From Tepidimicrobium xylanilyticum (GTDB lineage: Bacteria > Bacillota > Clostridia > Tissierellales > Tepidimicrobiaceae), in assembly GCF_900106765.1 (NCBI RefSeq), contig NZ_FNNG01000007.1, positions 1-64,000 of the forward strand: a DNA stretch of 64,000 nucleotides. The letters run 5' to 3'. The position numbers were made by a program, and so were the translations under genes. Numbering within the stretch: the stretch's first letter is position 1; each line of letters opens with the position of its first letter. Below, one piece after another: positions 34,808 to 44,237 of the stretch. Under the pieces are notes generated by a model. The model was not told the DNA's origin and searched no databases. It worked only from the letters and a program-made list of their open reading frames with translations.

Positions 34808-34857
34808 ATTCCCACTCCTTTCATCAATCAACCCCATACTAAACTATCAATATTTAC

Positions 34858-35505
34858 TCAAAGCAGATGTATTAATATCCCTATAAAATGGAGTACTGTC
34901 CCACCCAATACAAATAAGTGCCATATAGCATGATTATATGGAATTTTTTTATTACTGTAGAATATAGTTCCTAAAGTATATGTTAATCCCCCACCTAAAA
35001 TCCATAGCATGAATTTTAAGGATGTCATCCTTACTATGGGCCTAAAAGTAAATATTGCTAACCAACCCATTGCTATGTAAATAATTAGAGAAATTGCCTT
35101 ATACTTATCGAATTTTCCTGCAGTAAATATTTTAAATATTACTCCTATAATAGCAATAGACCAAATTGCTATCATAATTCCCACCCTTAAGCTTCCTTCC
35201 AATGAAAGCAAAGCAACAGGGGTATAAGTTCCTGCTATAAACAAAAATATAGAAGAATGATCAAACACCCTTAATATTTCTTTTGCCTTTTTATTGCTAA
35301 TAGAATGATAAAGAGTTGATGACAAATACATTAGTATCAAGCAAAACCCATATATGCTAAAAGCAATAATAGAAAGAATATCTTTGGCTCTAATAGAATA
35401 AATTAACAGTATGATTAGGGCTGTAATACCAAAGATTGCTCCGAGGCCATGAGTTAGGCTATTAGCTATCTCCTCTTTTTTTGAATATCTTCTTAAATTT
35501 TTCAA
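34858..35505 (-). CDS. trhA: Hemolysin III / TrhA family membrane protein
   Basis: A 215-residue protein with seven transmembrane helices of the PAQR-like superfamily. Motifs: EEIANSLTHGLGAIFG, the SSTLYHS metal site, FDHSSIFLFIAGTYTP, and HAIWHLFVLGGTVLHFIG with the C-terminal His pair. TrhA proteins affect membrane lipid homeostasis; haemolytic activity is historical. Start is TTG behind an AAAAGGGG site. Confidence 0.9.
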   Translation of the reverse strand: MKNLRRYSKKEEIANSLTHGLGAIFGITALIILLIYSIRAKDILSIIAFSIYGFCLILMYLSSTLYHSISNKKAKEILRVFDHSSIFLFIAGTYTPVALLSLEGSLRVGIMIAIWSIAIIGVIFKIFTAGKFDKYKAISLIIYIAMGWLAIFTFRPIVRMTSLKFMLWILGGGLTYTLGTIFYSNKKIPYNHAIWHLFVLGGTVLHFIGILIHLL

Positions 35506-35708
35506 TACCTATTCAACCCCTTTTGATCTAATTAAATTTAATTCTCCTATTGTAAGTATACCTCATGCGAAAAATCTTATCCTTTTTTTTAAGTTTTCTG
35601 TAATACAATATTACAAAAATTTATAACCCACTATGATGCTCGTTAATATGATATAATATAGTGGTTCAAATTATAGATAAAATTACTTTTCTGGAGGCGA
35701 ATACATCA

Positions 35709-36071
35709 ATGAATAGGATAATAAAATGCAAAGCTTGCCCAGTTGGCTGTGAACTTACAATATATAAAGACCAATTATCCCCTACTGAATATACCGTTGA
35801 AGGAAATAGCTGTGGTAGGGGAATAGAATTTGGGATAAAAGAAGTTACTGAGCCTTCAAGGGTATTAACGGGTAGGGTGCTACTAAAAAATGCTGCCATG
35901 AAACACCTGCCCGTAAAAACTACAGGAGTAATCCCAAAGGATAAGATAGACGATTGTTTGGAAATCCTTAAAACAACTGAAGTTACTGCCCCTATTAAAA
36001 AAGGAGATTTGATAATAGAAAACATTTTAGGATTAGGTGTAGATGTAATAGCAGCAAGAAGGGTTAAATAG
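35709..36071 (+). CDS. DUF1667-family cysteine-rich protein
   Basis: A 120-residue protein starting at ATG 35709 after GGAGGCG. The N-terminus CKACPVGCELTI and GNSCGRGIEFG place four cysteines typical of DUF1667, and the C-terminal half (TGRVLLKNAAMKHLPVKT) is characteristic. DUF1667 genes usually follow glycerol-3-phosphate dehydrogenase-like oxidase and NAD(FAD)-dehydrogenase genes, where the cysteines may bind a metal or cluster. Here it stands alone, so its partner is elsewhere or lost. Its end overlaps the convergent histidine kinase gene by eight bases. Confidence 0.88.
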   Translation: MNRIIKCKACPVGCELTIYKDQLSPTEYTVEGNSCGRGIEFGIKEVTEPSRVLTGRVLLKNAAMKHLPVKTTGVIPKDKIDDCLEILKTTEVTAPIKKGDLIIENILGLGVDVIAARRVK

Positions 36072-37191
36072 GCAGTATTATTTCAGTCCTAAACCCTTTA
36101 TTTTTTTCAGTTATAAATCGAATTTGGCCATTGACTCTACTAATCCTTTCTTCTATTCCAACAAGCCCATTTCCCTTTACGATTTCTTCGCAACCAATTC
36201 CATTATCTTTTATCCTCATTTGTATTCGATCCCCTACCTCTATATCTATATTCACCTTATTTGCTTTCCCATGTTTAATACTGTTGGTAATACTCTCTTT
36301 AATGGTGGTATATAATATATTTTTATACTCTGGAGAAAAATCTTCAATCTTAGGGTCTATATCGTATTCTATTTGGATATTAGAATTATCAGCAATATTC
36401 TGCCTTAATTCCTCCAAGGATCTACTAAAATTTTCAAATATGCTCTCATCTTTTAGCGCATATACTGCTCTTCTTAAATTTTCCACACTATCTTTCGTTA
36501 GCCTTTGGCATTTTACTATTATTTCATTTAACTTATCTTCTTTATCCACCATATTGAACAATACATCCAGATTCATATTTAGGGCTATGAGATTATGGCC
36601 TATATTGTCGTGGATTTCTTGGGCCACCCTATTTCTCTCCTTAGATATGGTGAGCTTCTCTATTTCTTCATTTAGTTTTTCCACCCTGTTTTTCTCTATC
36701 AATAAGGCCCTGTAGGAGAATACGGAAGCCGAAGAAAATAATACCAGTATAATCATCATCAAAAAATCCCTTGGAGACTCTAAGATTACTTGGAGAATAC
36801 CTATTCCATCCAGCCAGGCAAATCTAAAAAGAGGAATAAATATAATTGCTAAGGCATTAAGAGTGTAAAGGTATATCAATGCCTTTTTATCTCTTAGAAA
36901 AGCAACATCGATTAAAATCATAAATAGATAAATTTTTATATTTCCCCCTACAAAAAATTCTAAGACAGATACAATGACAATCGAAATTATTATAGAAGTA
37001 TAATATATGGTATTAGATTTTTTATAGAGATGATAGGATCTTAAATAGTCGTTAAAAATTGCCAAAGCCAACAGAGTTGAATAGATGATTAAATCTATTG
37101 TGTTTCCTTTGTTCCTTGATATGATATCGGTAAAAAAAATAATATATAAAATTTTTCTCAATATTGTATTGAACTTCCTCCAAATATCCAT
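36064..37191 (-). CDS. NarL/LiaS-type sensor histidine kinase
   Basis: A 375-residue membrane kinase. Five or six hydrophobic helices fill residues 10-155. A coiled linker (about 160-180) leads to the HisKA_3 box RNRVAQEIHDNIGHNLIALN with the phosphoaccepting His. TTIKESITNSIKHGKANK (N-box) and DNGIGCEE with GNGLVGIEERI (G-boxes) follow. The signal is unknown. Upstream on the same strand are an MFS transporter and a LuxR-type response regulator, its obvious partner. Confidence 0.9.
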   Translation of the reverse strand: MDIWRKFNTILRKILYIIFFTDIISRNKGNTIDLIIYSTLLALAIFNDYLRSYHLYKKSNTIYYTSIIISIVIVSVLEFFVGGNIKIYLFMILIDVAFLRDKKALIYLYTLNALAIIFIPLFRFAWLDGIGILQVILESPRDFLMMIILVLFSSASVFSYRALLIEKNRVEKLNEEIEKLTISKERNRVAQEIHDNIGHNLIALNMNLDVLFNMVDKEDKLNEIIVKCQRLTKDSVENLRRAVYALKDESIFENFSRSLEELRQNIADNSNIQIEYDIDPKIEDFSPEYKNILYTTIKESITNSIKHGKANKVNIDIEVGDRIQMRIKDNGIGCEEIVKGNGLVGIEERISRVNGQIRFITEKNKGFRTEIILPI

Positions 37192-37219
37192 ATAAATACC
37201 ACCTGAATATAAATATGGT

Positions 37220-38398
37220 CTATGATGTACTCCTTACGTTTTTAGTTTCTATCAATGGGGCTTTCTTATTTAATAGCTTATATGTCAAAATACTAAGGCC
37301 AATTAACATTAAACCTTTAACATAGAATACAAATATATCTCCTATTTGTTCATATATAAAAGCACCAAGTATTGGACCTAGCATTCCTCCTAGTCCAAGA
37401 GCCAATTTATACTTTCCGTAAGATTTTCCCCTTTGGTTTTCACCGACAATATCAATTACCAAAGCATACTCAGCAGGTTCACAAAACATTGAAACTATAG
37501 AGATTAATACATTAATTACCATAAAGTAGTAATAATCTTTAGCTGAGGGAATCAATAGATATAGAAATCCAAGCATCAATATTCCAATAGATAATATTTT
37601 TCTCCTATCGTATTTATCAGAAATTTTGCCAAGTTTATTAGGTAGAAACATGGATAGAATAGCGCCTGGGATGAATAGATAGCTGATTAAATACAATTTA
37701 TCCGTAATATTCTCCCTAACATATACTAGGTAAATATGGCCTGTTAAGTTGGATACAAAAGCAGTTAATCCCATTAATATTAAAAAAAGATTGAAACTTT
37801 TATTATTGCTTGCTAAATTTTCTTTATAGGATTTTTTTAATGAGATAGTTTCCTCTATCTTAAAGATAGCATAAAATAGGCTAATTAAGCTAGTAATTAG
37901 ATATAAAAAAAATACGGCTTTAAAGGAATTTCTAAATAGATTATTAAATATAATGGTAAACCCAATAAAAGCACCTAGAAAATCCCCTCTATTTAGGGAT
38001 TCATCTATAATACCAAAGTTTTCAGACCTATTACCTTCATGGCTTATATCGGATATTATTGTATCCATGCTAATCCATAAAAAGGAACTAGCTATACCTT
38101 GAAAAGTTCTCACAGCAAATAGATGTATAAAATCATCGCCAATAAACAAAAAAAGATTTACTAAACAATAAAAAAATATACCCAATACTACCCCAATTTT
38201 TCTACCCTTTTTATCGATTAACAAACCAACAGCTGGTCGCATTAAAATGGTAAATAGTGAAAAAGCAGAATAAATAAAACCTAATTCCATAACAGAAATC
38301 CCAATAGAATAAGCATATACTGGTAGGAAAAAACCTATTATGGAAAAAGGGAACGAAATATAGAAAGCCGTCTTCTTTAAGGCTTTTAAATAATCCAT
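37220..38398 (-). CDS. Major facilitator superfamily transporter
   Basis: A 392-residue protein with about twelve helices. The MFS loop motif appears as RPAVGLLIDKKGRKIGVV between helices 2 and 3 and again as GKISDKYDRRKIL in the second half. The family is consistent with drug or metabolite efflux; substrate not predictable. It sits between the response regulator and the histidine kinase genes in one leftward operon, so the two-component system may control it or sense its substrate. Confidence 0.88.
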   Translation of the reverse strand: MDYLKALKKTAFYISFPFSIIGFFLPVYAYSIGISVMELGFIYSAFSLFTILMRPAVGLLIDKKGRKIGVVLGIFFYCLVNLFLFIGDDFIHLFAVRTFQGIASSFLWISMDTIISDISHEGNRSENFGIIDESLNRGDFLGAFIGFTIIFNNLFRNSFKAVFFLYLITSLISLFYAIFKIEETISLKKSYKENLASNNKSFNLFLILMGLTAFVSNLTGHIYLVYVRENITDKLYLISYLFIPGAILSMFLPNKLGKISDKYDRRKILSIGILMLGFLYLLIPSAKDYYYFMVINVLISIVSMFCEPAEYALVIDIVGENQRGKSYGKYKLALGLGGMLGPILGAFIYEQIGDIFVFYVKGLMLIGLSILTYKLLNKKAPLIETKNVRSTS

Positions 38399-38551
38399 AT
38401 TAAACCTCCTCTACGCGATAAATAAATACCTTACCTCTAATATAGCCCTAAATCCAACGGATTTCTTGAATCTAAAGTAACCATTTTAGTCATGTTTTGT
38501 GTATGACTTTAGTAATATATACTAAAAGTTATGACTGTTCCTTCTATCAGA

Positions 38552-39193
38552 TTAAAAAATTTTATTACGGTTCTTCAAATAGATCACCAACTGGGTTCTA
38601 TCCCTTAATTCTAACTTATCTAGTATTCTGGTGATATGATTTTTCACCGTTCCTTCCGTTATATATAACATTTCACTTATCTCCTTATTGCTCTTACCTT
38701 CACCTACAAGCTTGGCTATTTCCAACTCCCTAGGGGTTAGGCTTTCTAATATTGACTCTTTTTTGATGGTCTTGCTGCCTTTAATAGCACCAGCTATGGT
38801 TTTAGCCACTTCTCCATGGAATAACATGTCTCCTCTATAAACAGATTTAATGCTATTTATCAATTCTTTAGAGCTAACATCTTTGAGAATATAGCCATCT
38901 GCCCCATAATTCAGCCCTTGAAATATGTACTCGTCTTCATTGAAAGTAGTAAGTATTATTATCTTTATATGGGGGTATTTTTCTTTTATTATTCTAGTAG
39001 CCTCCACCCCATCCATGATGGGCATTCGTATATCCATTAGAATTACATCTGTTTCCTTTTCCTGTAATAATTTAATTGCTTCTTGTCCATTAATAGCCTC
39101 TCCAATTATATGTATGTCTTCATAAAGGCTTAACATCATATTTAATCCTTCACGTATAAGAGCTTGATCATCAACTATTAAGACTTTTATCAT
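38552..39193 (-). CDS. NarL/LuxR-family response regulator
   Basis: A 213-residue two-domain regulator. The receiver has DD at 8-9, the phosphorylatable Asp in VILMDIRMP near 55, Thr in IIILTTFN and Lys in ILKDVSSKE. The C-terminal LuxR helix-turn-helix is LTPRELEIAKLVGEGKSNKEISEMLYITEGTVKNHITRILDKL in its conserved pattern. First gene of the operon with the MFS transporter and kinase. The 150 bases between it and the transporter gene may hold a second promoter. Confidence 0.92.
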   Translation of the reverse strand: MIKVLIVDDQALIREGLNMMLSLYEDIHIIGEAINGQEAIKLLQEKETDVILMDIRMPIMDGVEATRIIKEKYPHIKIIILTTFNEDEYIFQGLNYGADGYILKDVSSKELINSIKSVYRGDMLFHGEVAKTIAGAIKGSKTIKKESILESLTPRELEIAKLVGEGKSNKEISEMLYITEGTVKNHITRILDKLELRDRTQLVIYLKNRNKIF

Positions 39194-39247
39194 AATACAT
39201 CCCCCTAATTGAGATTAAACTCAACTTTTGGGAGACTAATGTCTCCC

Positions 39248-40000
39248 TTATTCTTCTTGGTCCGTCAAAATCAATGGGCCCTCCTTCGTTATAGCAATAG
39301 TATGTTCATACTGAGCTGATAGCTTGCCATCAATAGTCCTGGCTGTCCATTGATTATCGTCTATTGTACAAGCATAATGACCCACGTTAACCATAGGCTC
39401 TATGGTTATAACCATACCTTCCATAAGTCTAAATCCTCTACCAGCCTTACCAAAATGGGGTACTTGTGGATCTTCGTGCATATTTCTGCCTATCCCATGA
39501 CCTACAAAATCTCTCACAACGGAGAATCCTTCAGATTCTACATAAGACTGAATTGCATAGGATATATCCCCTATTCTATTACCTATTATAGCTTTTTCAA
39601 TACCTATATACAAAGCCTTTTTAGTCACATCTAATAATTTTCTTGCCTCATCGGAGATATTTCCCACCGGATAGCTCCACGCTGAATCTGCCAACCATCC
39701 ATCTAAGTTAACCACCATATCGATAGTCACAATATCTCCATCTTTTAAAGGAGTTTTTCGGGGAAAACCATGACATATTTCATCATTGATGGAAGCACAA
39801 GTTGCATAAGGATATCCATGATAGCCTTTTTGTTCCGGAATTGCTCCTCGCTCCATCAAAAATTCTTCTACAAATTGGTCTATCTCATAGGTGCTAATCC
39901 CTGGCCTAATCATCTTAGCAATTTCCTTATGAACAGTTGCTAAAAGTTTACCAGCTCTTTTCATCATTTCTATTTCTTGTTCCGTCTTAATGATAACCAT
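39248..40000 (-). CDS. map: Methionine aminopeptidase, type I
   Basis: Removes N-terminal Met from nascent proteins. 250 residues. Metal and active-site motifs: KGYHGYPYATCASINDEICHG (His), GDIVTIDMVVNLDGWLADSAW (two Asp), RDFVGHGIGRNMHEDPQVPHFG (His) and ITIEPMVNVG (Glu), with a final Glu in YEHTIAIT. The spacing is that of the class Ia enzyme without an N-terminal zinc domain. AAAGGAAAGG precedes the ATG. Apart from ribosomal genes, it is probably a second map copy. Confidence 0.93.
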   Translation of the reverse strand: MVIIKTEQEIEMMKRAGKLLATVHKEIAKMIRPGISTYEIDQFVEEFLMERGAIPEQKGYHGYPYATCASINDEICHGFPRKTPLKDGDIVTIDMVVNLDGWLADSAWSYPVGNISDEARKLLDVTKKALYIGIEKAIIGNRIGDISYAIQSYVESEGFSVVRDFVGHGIGRNMHEDPQVPHFGKAGRGFRLMEGMVITIEPMVNVGHYACTIDDNQWTARTIDGKLSAQYEHTIAITKEGPLILTDQEE

Positions 40001-40060
40001 ATATCCTTTCCTTTCTATCTATAATTCTATTTTAATATATACCAAAAATACCCGATATAA

Positions 40061-41008
40061 TCAAATATCCTTCTCATTTTGGTTAATTAATGCAATAAAT
40101 CTTCCATCCTCCCGTAAACTATCTAAATCCTCATCTCTTTTCATCATCTCAATTATTTTAGGATACAACTTTATTGTTTTTTTTAAATCCTCAATAGCCT
40201 TATCTTTTTCATTCAATCTAGCATAGCAACAAGCCCTATTATAATATAGATACTTAGCATAAGGATTGTTTTTTATCCCTTCCGTCAACACTTCTATAGA
40301 CTCTCGATATTTCCCTTCTTCTATATAGATTGCCGATTTATTCAAATAGGAATCGGAATAATTTGGGTTTTTTGCTATAGCTTTATCATAATATTCTAAA
40401 GCCTTTTTGTGATTTCTTAATTTTTTATAAATTACTCCCATGTTGAATAAGGCTTTATAATAATTGGGGTTAATCTCTAAACTCTTCTTTATCATATTAT
40501 ATGCCTTATCATATTCTTTTAACTCTTCATAGATGGAACCTAAATTGTTATAAGCAATGTAATCATCAAACTTTAATTTAATAACCTTTTTATAATAAAA
40601 GATAGCCTTATCTTTATATCCTAACTCATCATATAGATTAGCTAAATAGAAATAAGCCCTATCATAAAAGGGATCTATTTCAATTGCCTTACAATACATT
40701 TTCAACGCTTTTTTATGTTCTTTTAATCTCTCATACATGGTTGCCATACCATAAAAGGCACCTGCTTGATTCTGATCCATAATGGCAATTCTTTGGTATG
40801 CTTTTAAAGCCATTTCTGGTATATCCAACTCATCGTATATAAAAGCCATATTATATAGAATTTGAATAGTATCCTTTTTGCCACCTTTAAATCTCAAAGC
40901 TTTAGTATAAAATTTAACAGCTCCCATCCTATCTTCAGCTAAATAGGCATTTTCAGCTAGAATTATGTAATTCTTCCTTCTGTCAAGATTATTAAGCCTA
41001 TTCTTCAT
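40061..41008 (-). CDS. TPR-repeat protein
   Basis: A 315-residue protein with about eight tandem 34-residue TPR units covering nearly the whole length, recognisable by repeats such as AYFYLANLYDELGYKDKAIFYYKKVIKL and ALFNMGVIYKKLRNHKKALEYYDKAI in shortened form. No signal peptide or other domain. TPR proteins scaffold protein contacts; no partner can be inferred. ATG at 41008 lies ten bases after AGGAG; a GTG inside that site also begins the frame. Confidence 0.85.
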   Translation of the reverse strand: MKNRLNNLDRRKNYIILAENAYLAEDRMGAVKFYTKALRFKGGKKDTIQILYNMAFIYDELDIPEMALKAYQRIAIMDQNQAGAFYGMATMYERLKEHKKALKMYCKAIEIDPFYDRAYFYLANLYDELGYKDKAIFYYKKVIKLKFDDYIAYNNLGSIYEELKEYDKAYNMIKKSLEINPNYYKALFNMGVIYKKLRNHKKALEYYDKAIAKNPNYSDSYLNKSAIYIEEGKYRESIEVLTEGIKNNPYAKYLYYNRACCYARLNEKDKAIEDLKKTIKLYPKIIEMMKRDEDLDSLREDGRFIALINQNEKDI

Positions 41009-41087
41009 CTCATAAACCACTCCTAGATATAATAGTTAATTATAGTTTATCACAATTTACCTTTAGATTATTACTATTCTTAACAAA

Positions 41088-41116
41088 AATAAAAAAAGCA
41101 AGCTCATAGGCTTGCT
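41088..41116 (-). terminator. Terminator of the heavy-metal ATPase gene
   Basis: GCAAGC/GCTTGC stem with a 6-base loop followed on the minus strand by TTTTTTTATTTTTG. Confidence 0.85.
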
Positions 41117-41125
41117 CTTATATAA

Positions 41126-43222
41126 CTATATTTTTAATGCCCTCACAGAATTTAATATGGCAATGATGGATACGCCAACATCGGCAAAAACTGCCTCCCA
41201 CATAGTTGCAATACCAAAGGCTCCTAGTACCAATACTATTAACTTCACTCCTAATGCAAATACTATATTTTGAACAACTATTTTTTTGGTATTTTTCGCA
41301 ATCCTAATACCTTTAGCAATTTTGCCTATTTCATCTGTCATAATTACAATATTGGAAGCCTCAATTGCTGCATCGGACCCTAAAGCCCCCATAGCAATTC
41401 CTATATCCGCCCTTGCCAAAACTGGTGCATCGTTTACTCCATCTCCAACGAAGGCTACTTTCCCCCTTGTCTCCTTAATTATCTCTTCTAATATTTTTAC
41501 CTTGTCTTGAGGTAATAAATTGCCATATACTTCATCTATATCAACGATTTTACTCACTTTTTTTGCAGTTTCTTCTTTATCTCCAGAAAGCATGATTGTT
41601 CTTTTTACTCCTTCTGATTTAATGCTTCTAATATCTTCAATTACACCTTCCTTCAACTCATCTGATACTTCTATAGTACCAATATGAACTCCATTTTTAC
41701 CTACATATACTGTAGTCCCGATGGACGCTTTTTCTGTTATTTTTATATTTTGATCCTCGAATAATTTCTTATTTCCAACAAATACCATGTTCCCATCTAT
41801 TTCAGCTTCAATTCCCTTTCCAGGTATTTCCCTGTAATTATCAATCCTAGTTTTATCTATTTCTTTTTCATAAGCTTCTACTATGGATTTTCCAATAGGG
41901 TGGTTTGAAAAGGATTCGCCTAATGCTGCTAATTCTAATACTTCCTCTTCTGTTACTCCATTATAACTATCTATTGTAGTAACCTTAAATATTCCCTTAG
42001 TTATTGTTCCCGTCTTATCGAATACTATGGTATCTACTTCATTCAATCCCTCCAAATAGTTTCCACCTTTTACAAGAATCCCTACTTTAGAAGCTGCTCC
42101 AATTCCTCCAAAAAAACCTAGCGGAATGGATATAACTAAGGCACAAGGACAGGATATTACCAAGAATACGAAAGCCCTGTAAGCCCAGTCGGATATATTA
42201 TAGCCTAAAAGTACAGATGGAATGATTCCTATGGCTAAAGCAATAAATACAACAACCGGTGTATAATATCTGGCAAATTTAGTTATGAAATTTTCTGTAG
42301 GAGCCTTTCTGCTTGCTGCATTTTCAACTAAATCTAAAATCTTAGACACTGTAGAATCCTTAAATTGCTTCTCAACCTCCACCTTTATTAGCCCTTCATT
42401 ATTGATGAAGCCGCTCAATACTCTATCGCCTATATTGATCTCCTTAGGCACTGGCTCTCCTGTTATATTGGATGTATCAACGGTAGATTTCCCCTCTATC
42501 ACTATACCATCTAAGGGAACCTTTTCTCCTGGTTTTACTATTATACGATCTCCTACATGAACTTCTTTAGGACTTACAATAATTATTTCTCCATCTTTTT
42601 CTAAATTGGCATAATCGGGTCGAATATCTATCAAGGACGATATGGATTTTCTTGAATGATTAACTGCTAATCCTTGGAAAAACTCACCTATTTGATAAAA
42701 TAGCATTACAGCTACTCCTTCTGGATATTCGCCAATGGCAAAAGCCCCTAATGTGGCTACTGTCATTAGAAAGTTTTCATCAAAGGGCTGTTTTGCAAAC
42801 AAATTCTTTATAGCTTTAATTATAATTTCAGAACCTATAATAACATAGGCTGCTAGATATATTGTAAATCTAGGAATCCCGTCTAGTTTGGATAGCCACG
42901 GTATTGCGAAAAGGATTCCACTTATTAATATTTTCATTATATCCCTTTTATCCAAATCACCATGTTCATGATGATGGTTGTATTGAACACTAGTTATTTC
43001 CTCCACCACATTTACACCTGGTTCTAATCTTTTCACTATATTTTTAATTTCTTCTATTATGCCCGTTGTTCTATCCTCTTCAACTACTTCAACCCTTAGT
43101 TTTTTTGTCACAAAATCCAAAGTTGCATTATCTACACCATCTATTTCATTCGTTAGCTTTTCAATTTTAGATGCACAACCAGCACAATTTAATCCTTCTA
43201 ACCCTAGAATGAACTCTTTCAT
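41126..43222 (-). CDS. cadA: Heavy-metal P1B-type ATPase (Cd/Zn/Pb exporter)
   Basis: A 698-residue pump. An N-terminal metal-binding domain has GLNCAGCASKIE. Transmembrane helices follow a His-rich linker (NHHHEHGDLD). The membrane metal site is SCPCALVISIP, followed by GILVKGGNYLEGL as in Cd2+/Zn2+ exporters. Catalytic motifs are TGEPVP, DKTGTIT (phosphorylated Asp), HPIGKS (HP locus) and GDGVNDAPVLARADIG. ATG at 43222 is eight bases after AAGGGGG. A consensus promoter and palindromic operator precede it, so an ArsR/CadC-like repressor encoded elsewhere should control it. Confidence 0.93.
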   Translation of the reverse strand: MKEFILGLEGLNCAGCASKIEKLTNEIDGVDNATLDFVTKKLRVEVVEEDRTTGIIEEIKNIVKRLEPGVNVVEEITSVQYNHHHEHGDLDKRDIMKILISGILFAIPWLSKLDGIPRFTIYLAAYVIIGSEIIIKAIKNLFAKQPFDENFLMTVATLGAFAIGEYPEGVAVMLFYQIGEFFQGLAVNHSRKSISSLIDIRPDYANLEKDGEIIIVSPKEVHVGDRIIVKPGEKVPLDGIVIEGKSTVDTSNITGEPVPKEINIGDRVLSGFINNEGLIKVEVEKQFKDSTVSKILDLVENAASRKAPTENFITKFARYYTPVVVFIALAIGIIPSVLLGYNISDWAYRAFVFLVISCPCALVISIPLGFFGGIGAASKVGILVKGGNYLEGLNEVDTIVFDKTGTITKGIFKVTTIDSYNGVTEEEVLELAALGESFSNHPIGKSIVEAYEKEIDKTRIDNYREIPGKGIEAEIDGNMVFVGNKKLFEDQNIKITEKASIGTTVYVGKNGVHIGTIEVSDELKEGVIEDIRSIKSEGVKRTIMLSGDKEETAKKVSKIVDIDEVYGNLLPQDKVKILEEIIKETRGKVAFVGDGVNDAPVLARADIGIAMGALGSDAAIEASNIVIMTDEIGKIAKGIRIAKNTKKIVVQNIVFALGVKLIVLVLGAFGIATMWEAVFADVGVSIIAILNSVRALKI

Positions 43223-43248
43223 CAACATATCCCCCTTATTAGTTATTA

Positions 43249-43266
43249 AACATTTGAGCAAATGTT
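43249..43266 (-). promoter_or_regulatory. Palindromic operator of cadA
   Basis: AACATTTG-AG-CAAATGTT is a perfect 8-2-8 inverted repeat just downstream of the -10 element. ATATGAACATTTG-type sequences are typical sites for ArsR/SmtB (CadC, CzrA) repressors. The regulator gene is not adjacent. Confidence 0.65.
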
Positions 43267-43281
43267 CATATGTTTGATTAT

Positions 43282-43310
43282 ATTATATGCCCTAAAGGCA
43301 AAACTGTCAA
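43282..43310 (-). promoter_or_regulatory. Perfect sigma-A promoter of cadA
   Basis: TTGACA (43305-43310), a 17-base spacer and TATAAT (43282-43287) on the minus strand, both hexamers matching consensus exactly. Confidence 0.9.
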
Positions 43311-43336
43311 CAAAAAAACGCCTCTTTAGGCGTTTT
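43311..43336 (-). terminator. Terminator of the TM1586-type nitroreductase gene
   Basis: AACGCCT/AGGCGTT stem with a short loop followed by TTTTTTTG on the minus strand, immediately next to the -35 box of cadA. Confidence 0.85.
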
Positions 43337-43358
43337 TATATACAGTAAAAAGGTCTTC

Positions 43359-44174
43359 TTACAACTTGATTTCTGCTATTACCCTATATCTAGAATCCCC
43401 ACATTCTATATCTTCTTTCTCTAATAATTGCCACTCTGACTTTATTCCTATTACTTTTCCTAACTCTTTAAAATAGTACATTATTATTCCAGCATCCATA
43501 AGGTCGGTTTTACCTTCTTCTGAGTATTTTAATAAAAGAAGTATTTTATCATCCTTTATAATAAACCTCCAGGGCTGCAAATTATAATTGGATGGAGCAA
43601 ATCTAATATAATAAAAAAGATCTTCTAATCCTCTTTTCTCCAGTTCCCCAGCATTTATTGAATTACCTATTTTATCTTTAAAAACGATATCGGATACTCC
43701 ATATCTAGAACTAGTAGGCTCCTGTACAAAGGGGTTTTTTGCCTTTGGGTAACCTAATGCCACTAAATATCCTATATTTTTGTTTTCTTCTCCAAGGACT
43801 TTAACTTTAACCCCTCTATCAACATCCTTAATATTAACCCAACAAGTGCCAAGATTCCGATGGGTTAATAAAGTCATCAATTTCTCAGTATAATAGGAAG
43901 CAGTAATAATAGACTTATCATTTACTTCTTTTAATCTTACTCCAATATAACAAGGACTTTCTATCATTACTCCAGAATAACCTGCTAAACCATTCAATAC
44001 ATTATAGATTTTTTCTCCCTCTTCAAATAGTATGAAATTAAAATACTTATTATCCACTTCCATTTCTAAATCCTTAAATATTTCCAATACTTCTGTTTTA
44101 GTCCTATCATCCATTTTCTTTTTTTTAAAGTCCCTTACCGATTTCCTGTTTTTTAAAAAATTGCCCATTAACAT
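43359..44174 (-). CDS. TM1586-type putative nitroreductase
   Basis: A 271-residue protein made of two nitroreductase-like halves: FLKNRKSVRDFKKKKM at the start, GTCWVNIKDVDRG in the middle, and IRFAPSNYNLQPWRFIIKDDKI in the second half. This internal duplication in one chain is the mark of the TM1586 family, which often binds FMN or another ligand with unknown chemistry. The preferred ATG at 44174 is six bases after AAAGGGGG. A perfect 20-bp palindrome lies just upstream. Confidence 0.85.
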   Translation of the reverse strand: MLMGNFLKNRKSVRDFKKKKMDDRTKTEVLEIFKDLEMEVDNKYFNFILFEEGEKIYNVLNGLAGYSGVMIESPCYIGVRLKEVNDKSIITASYYTEKLMTLLTHRNLGTCWVNIKDVDRGVKVKVLGEENKNIGYLVALGYPKAKNPFVQEPTSSRYGVSDIVFKDKIGNSINAGELEKRGLEDLFYYIRFAPSNYNLQPWRFIIKDDKILLLLKYSEEGKTDLMDAGIIMYYFKELGKVIGIKSEWQLLEKEDIECGDSRYRVIAEIKL

Positions 44175-44193
44175 TTCCATCCCCCTTTTAACT

Positions 44194-44213
44194 GGTATAT
44201 ATTAATATATACC
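44194..44213. promoter_or_regulatory. Perfect 20-bp palindrome, probable operator
   Basis: GGTATATATTAATATATACC reads the same on both strands and lies 20 bases upstream of the nitroreductase start. No T-run follows, so it suits a dimeric repressor site better than a terminator. The bound regulator is unknown. Confidence 0.5.
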
Positions 44214-44237
44214 ACTATTGCTTTCTCTTAATCCTTT

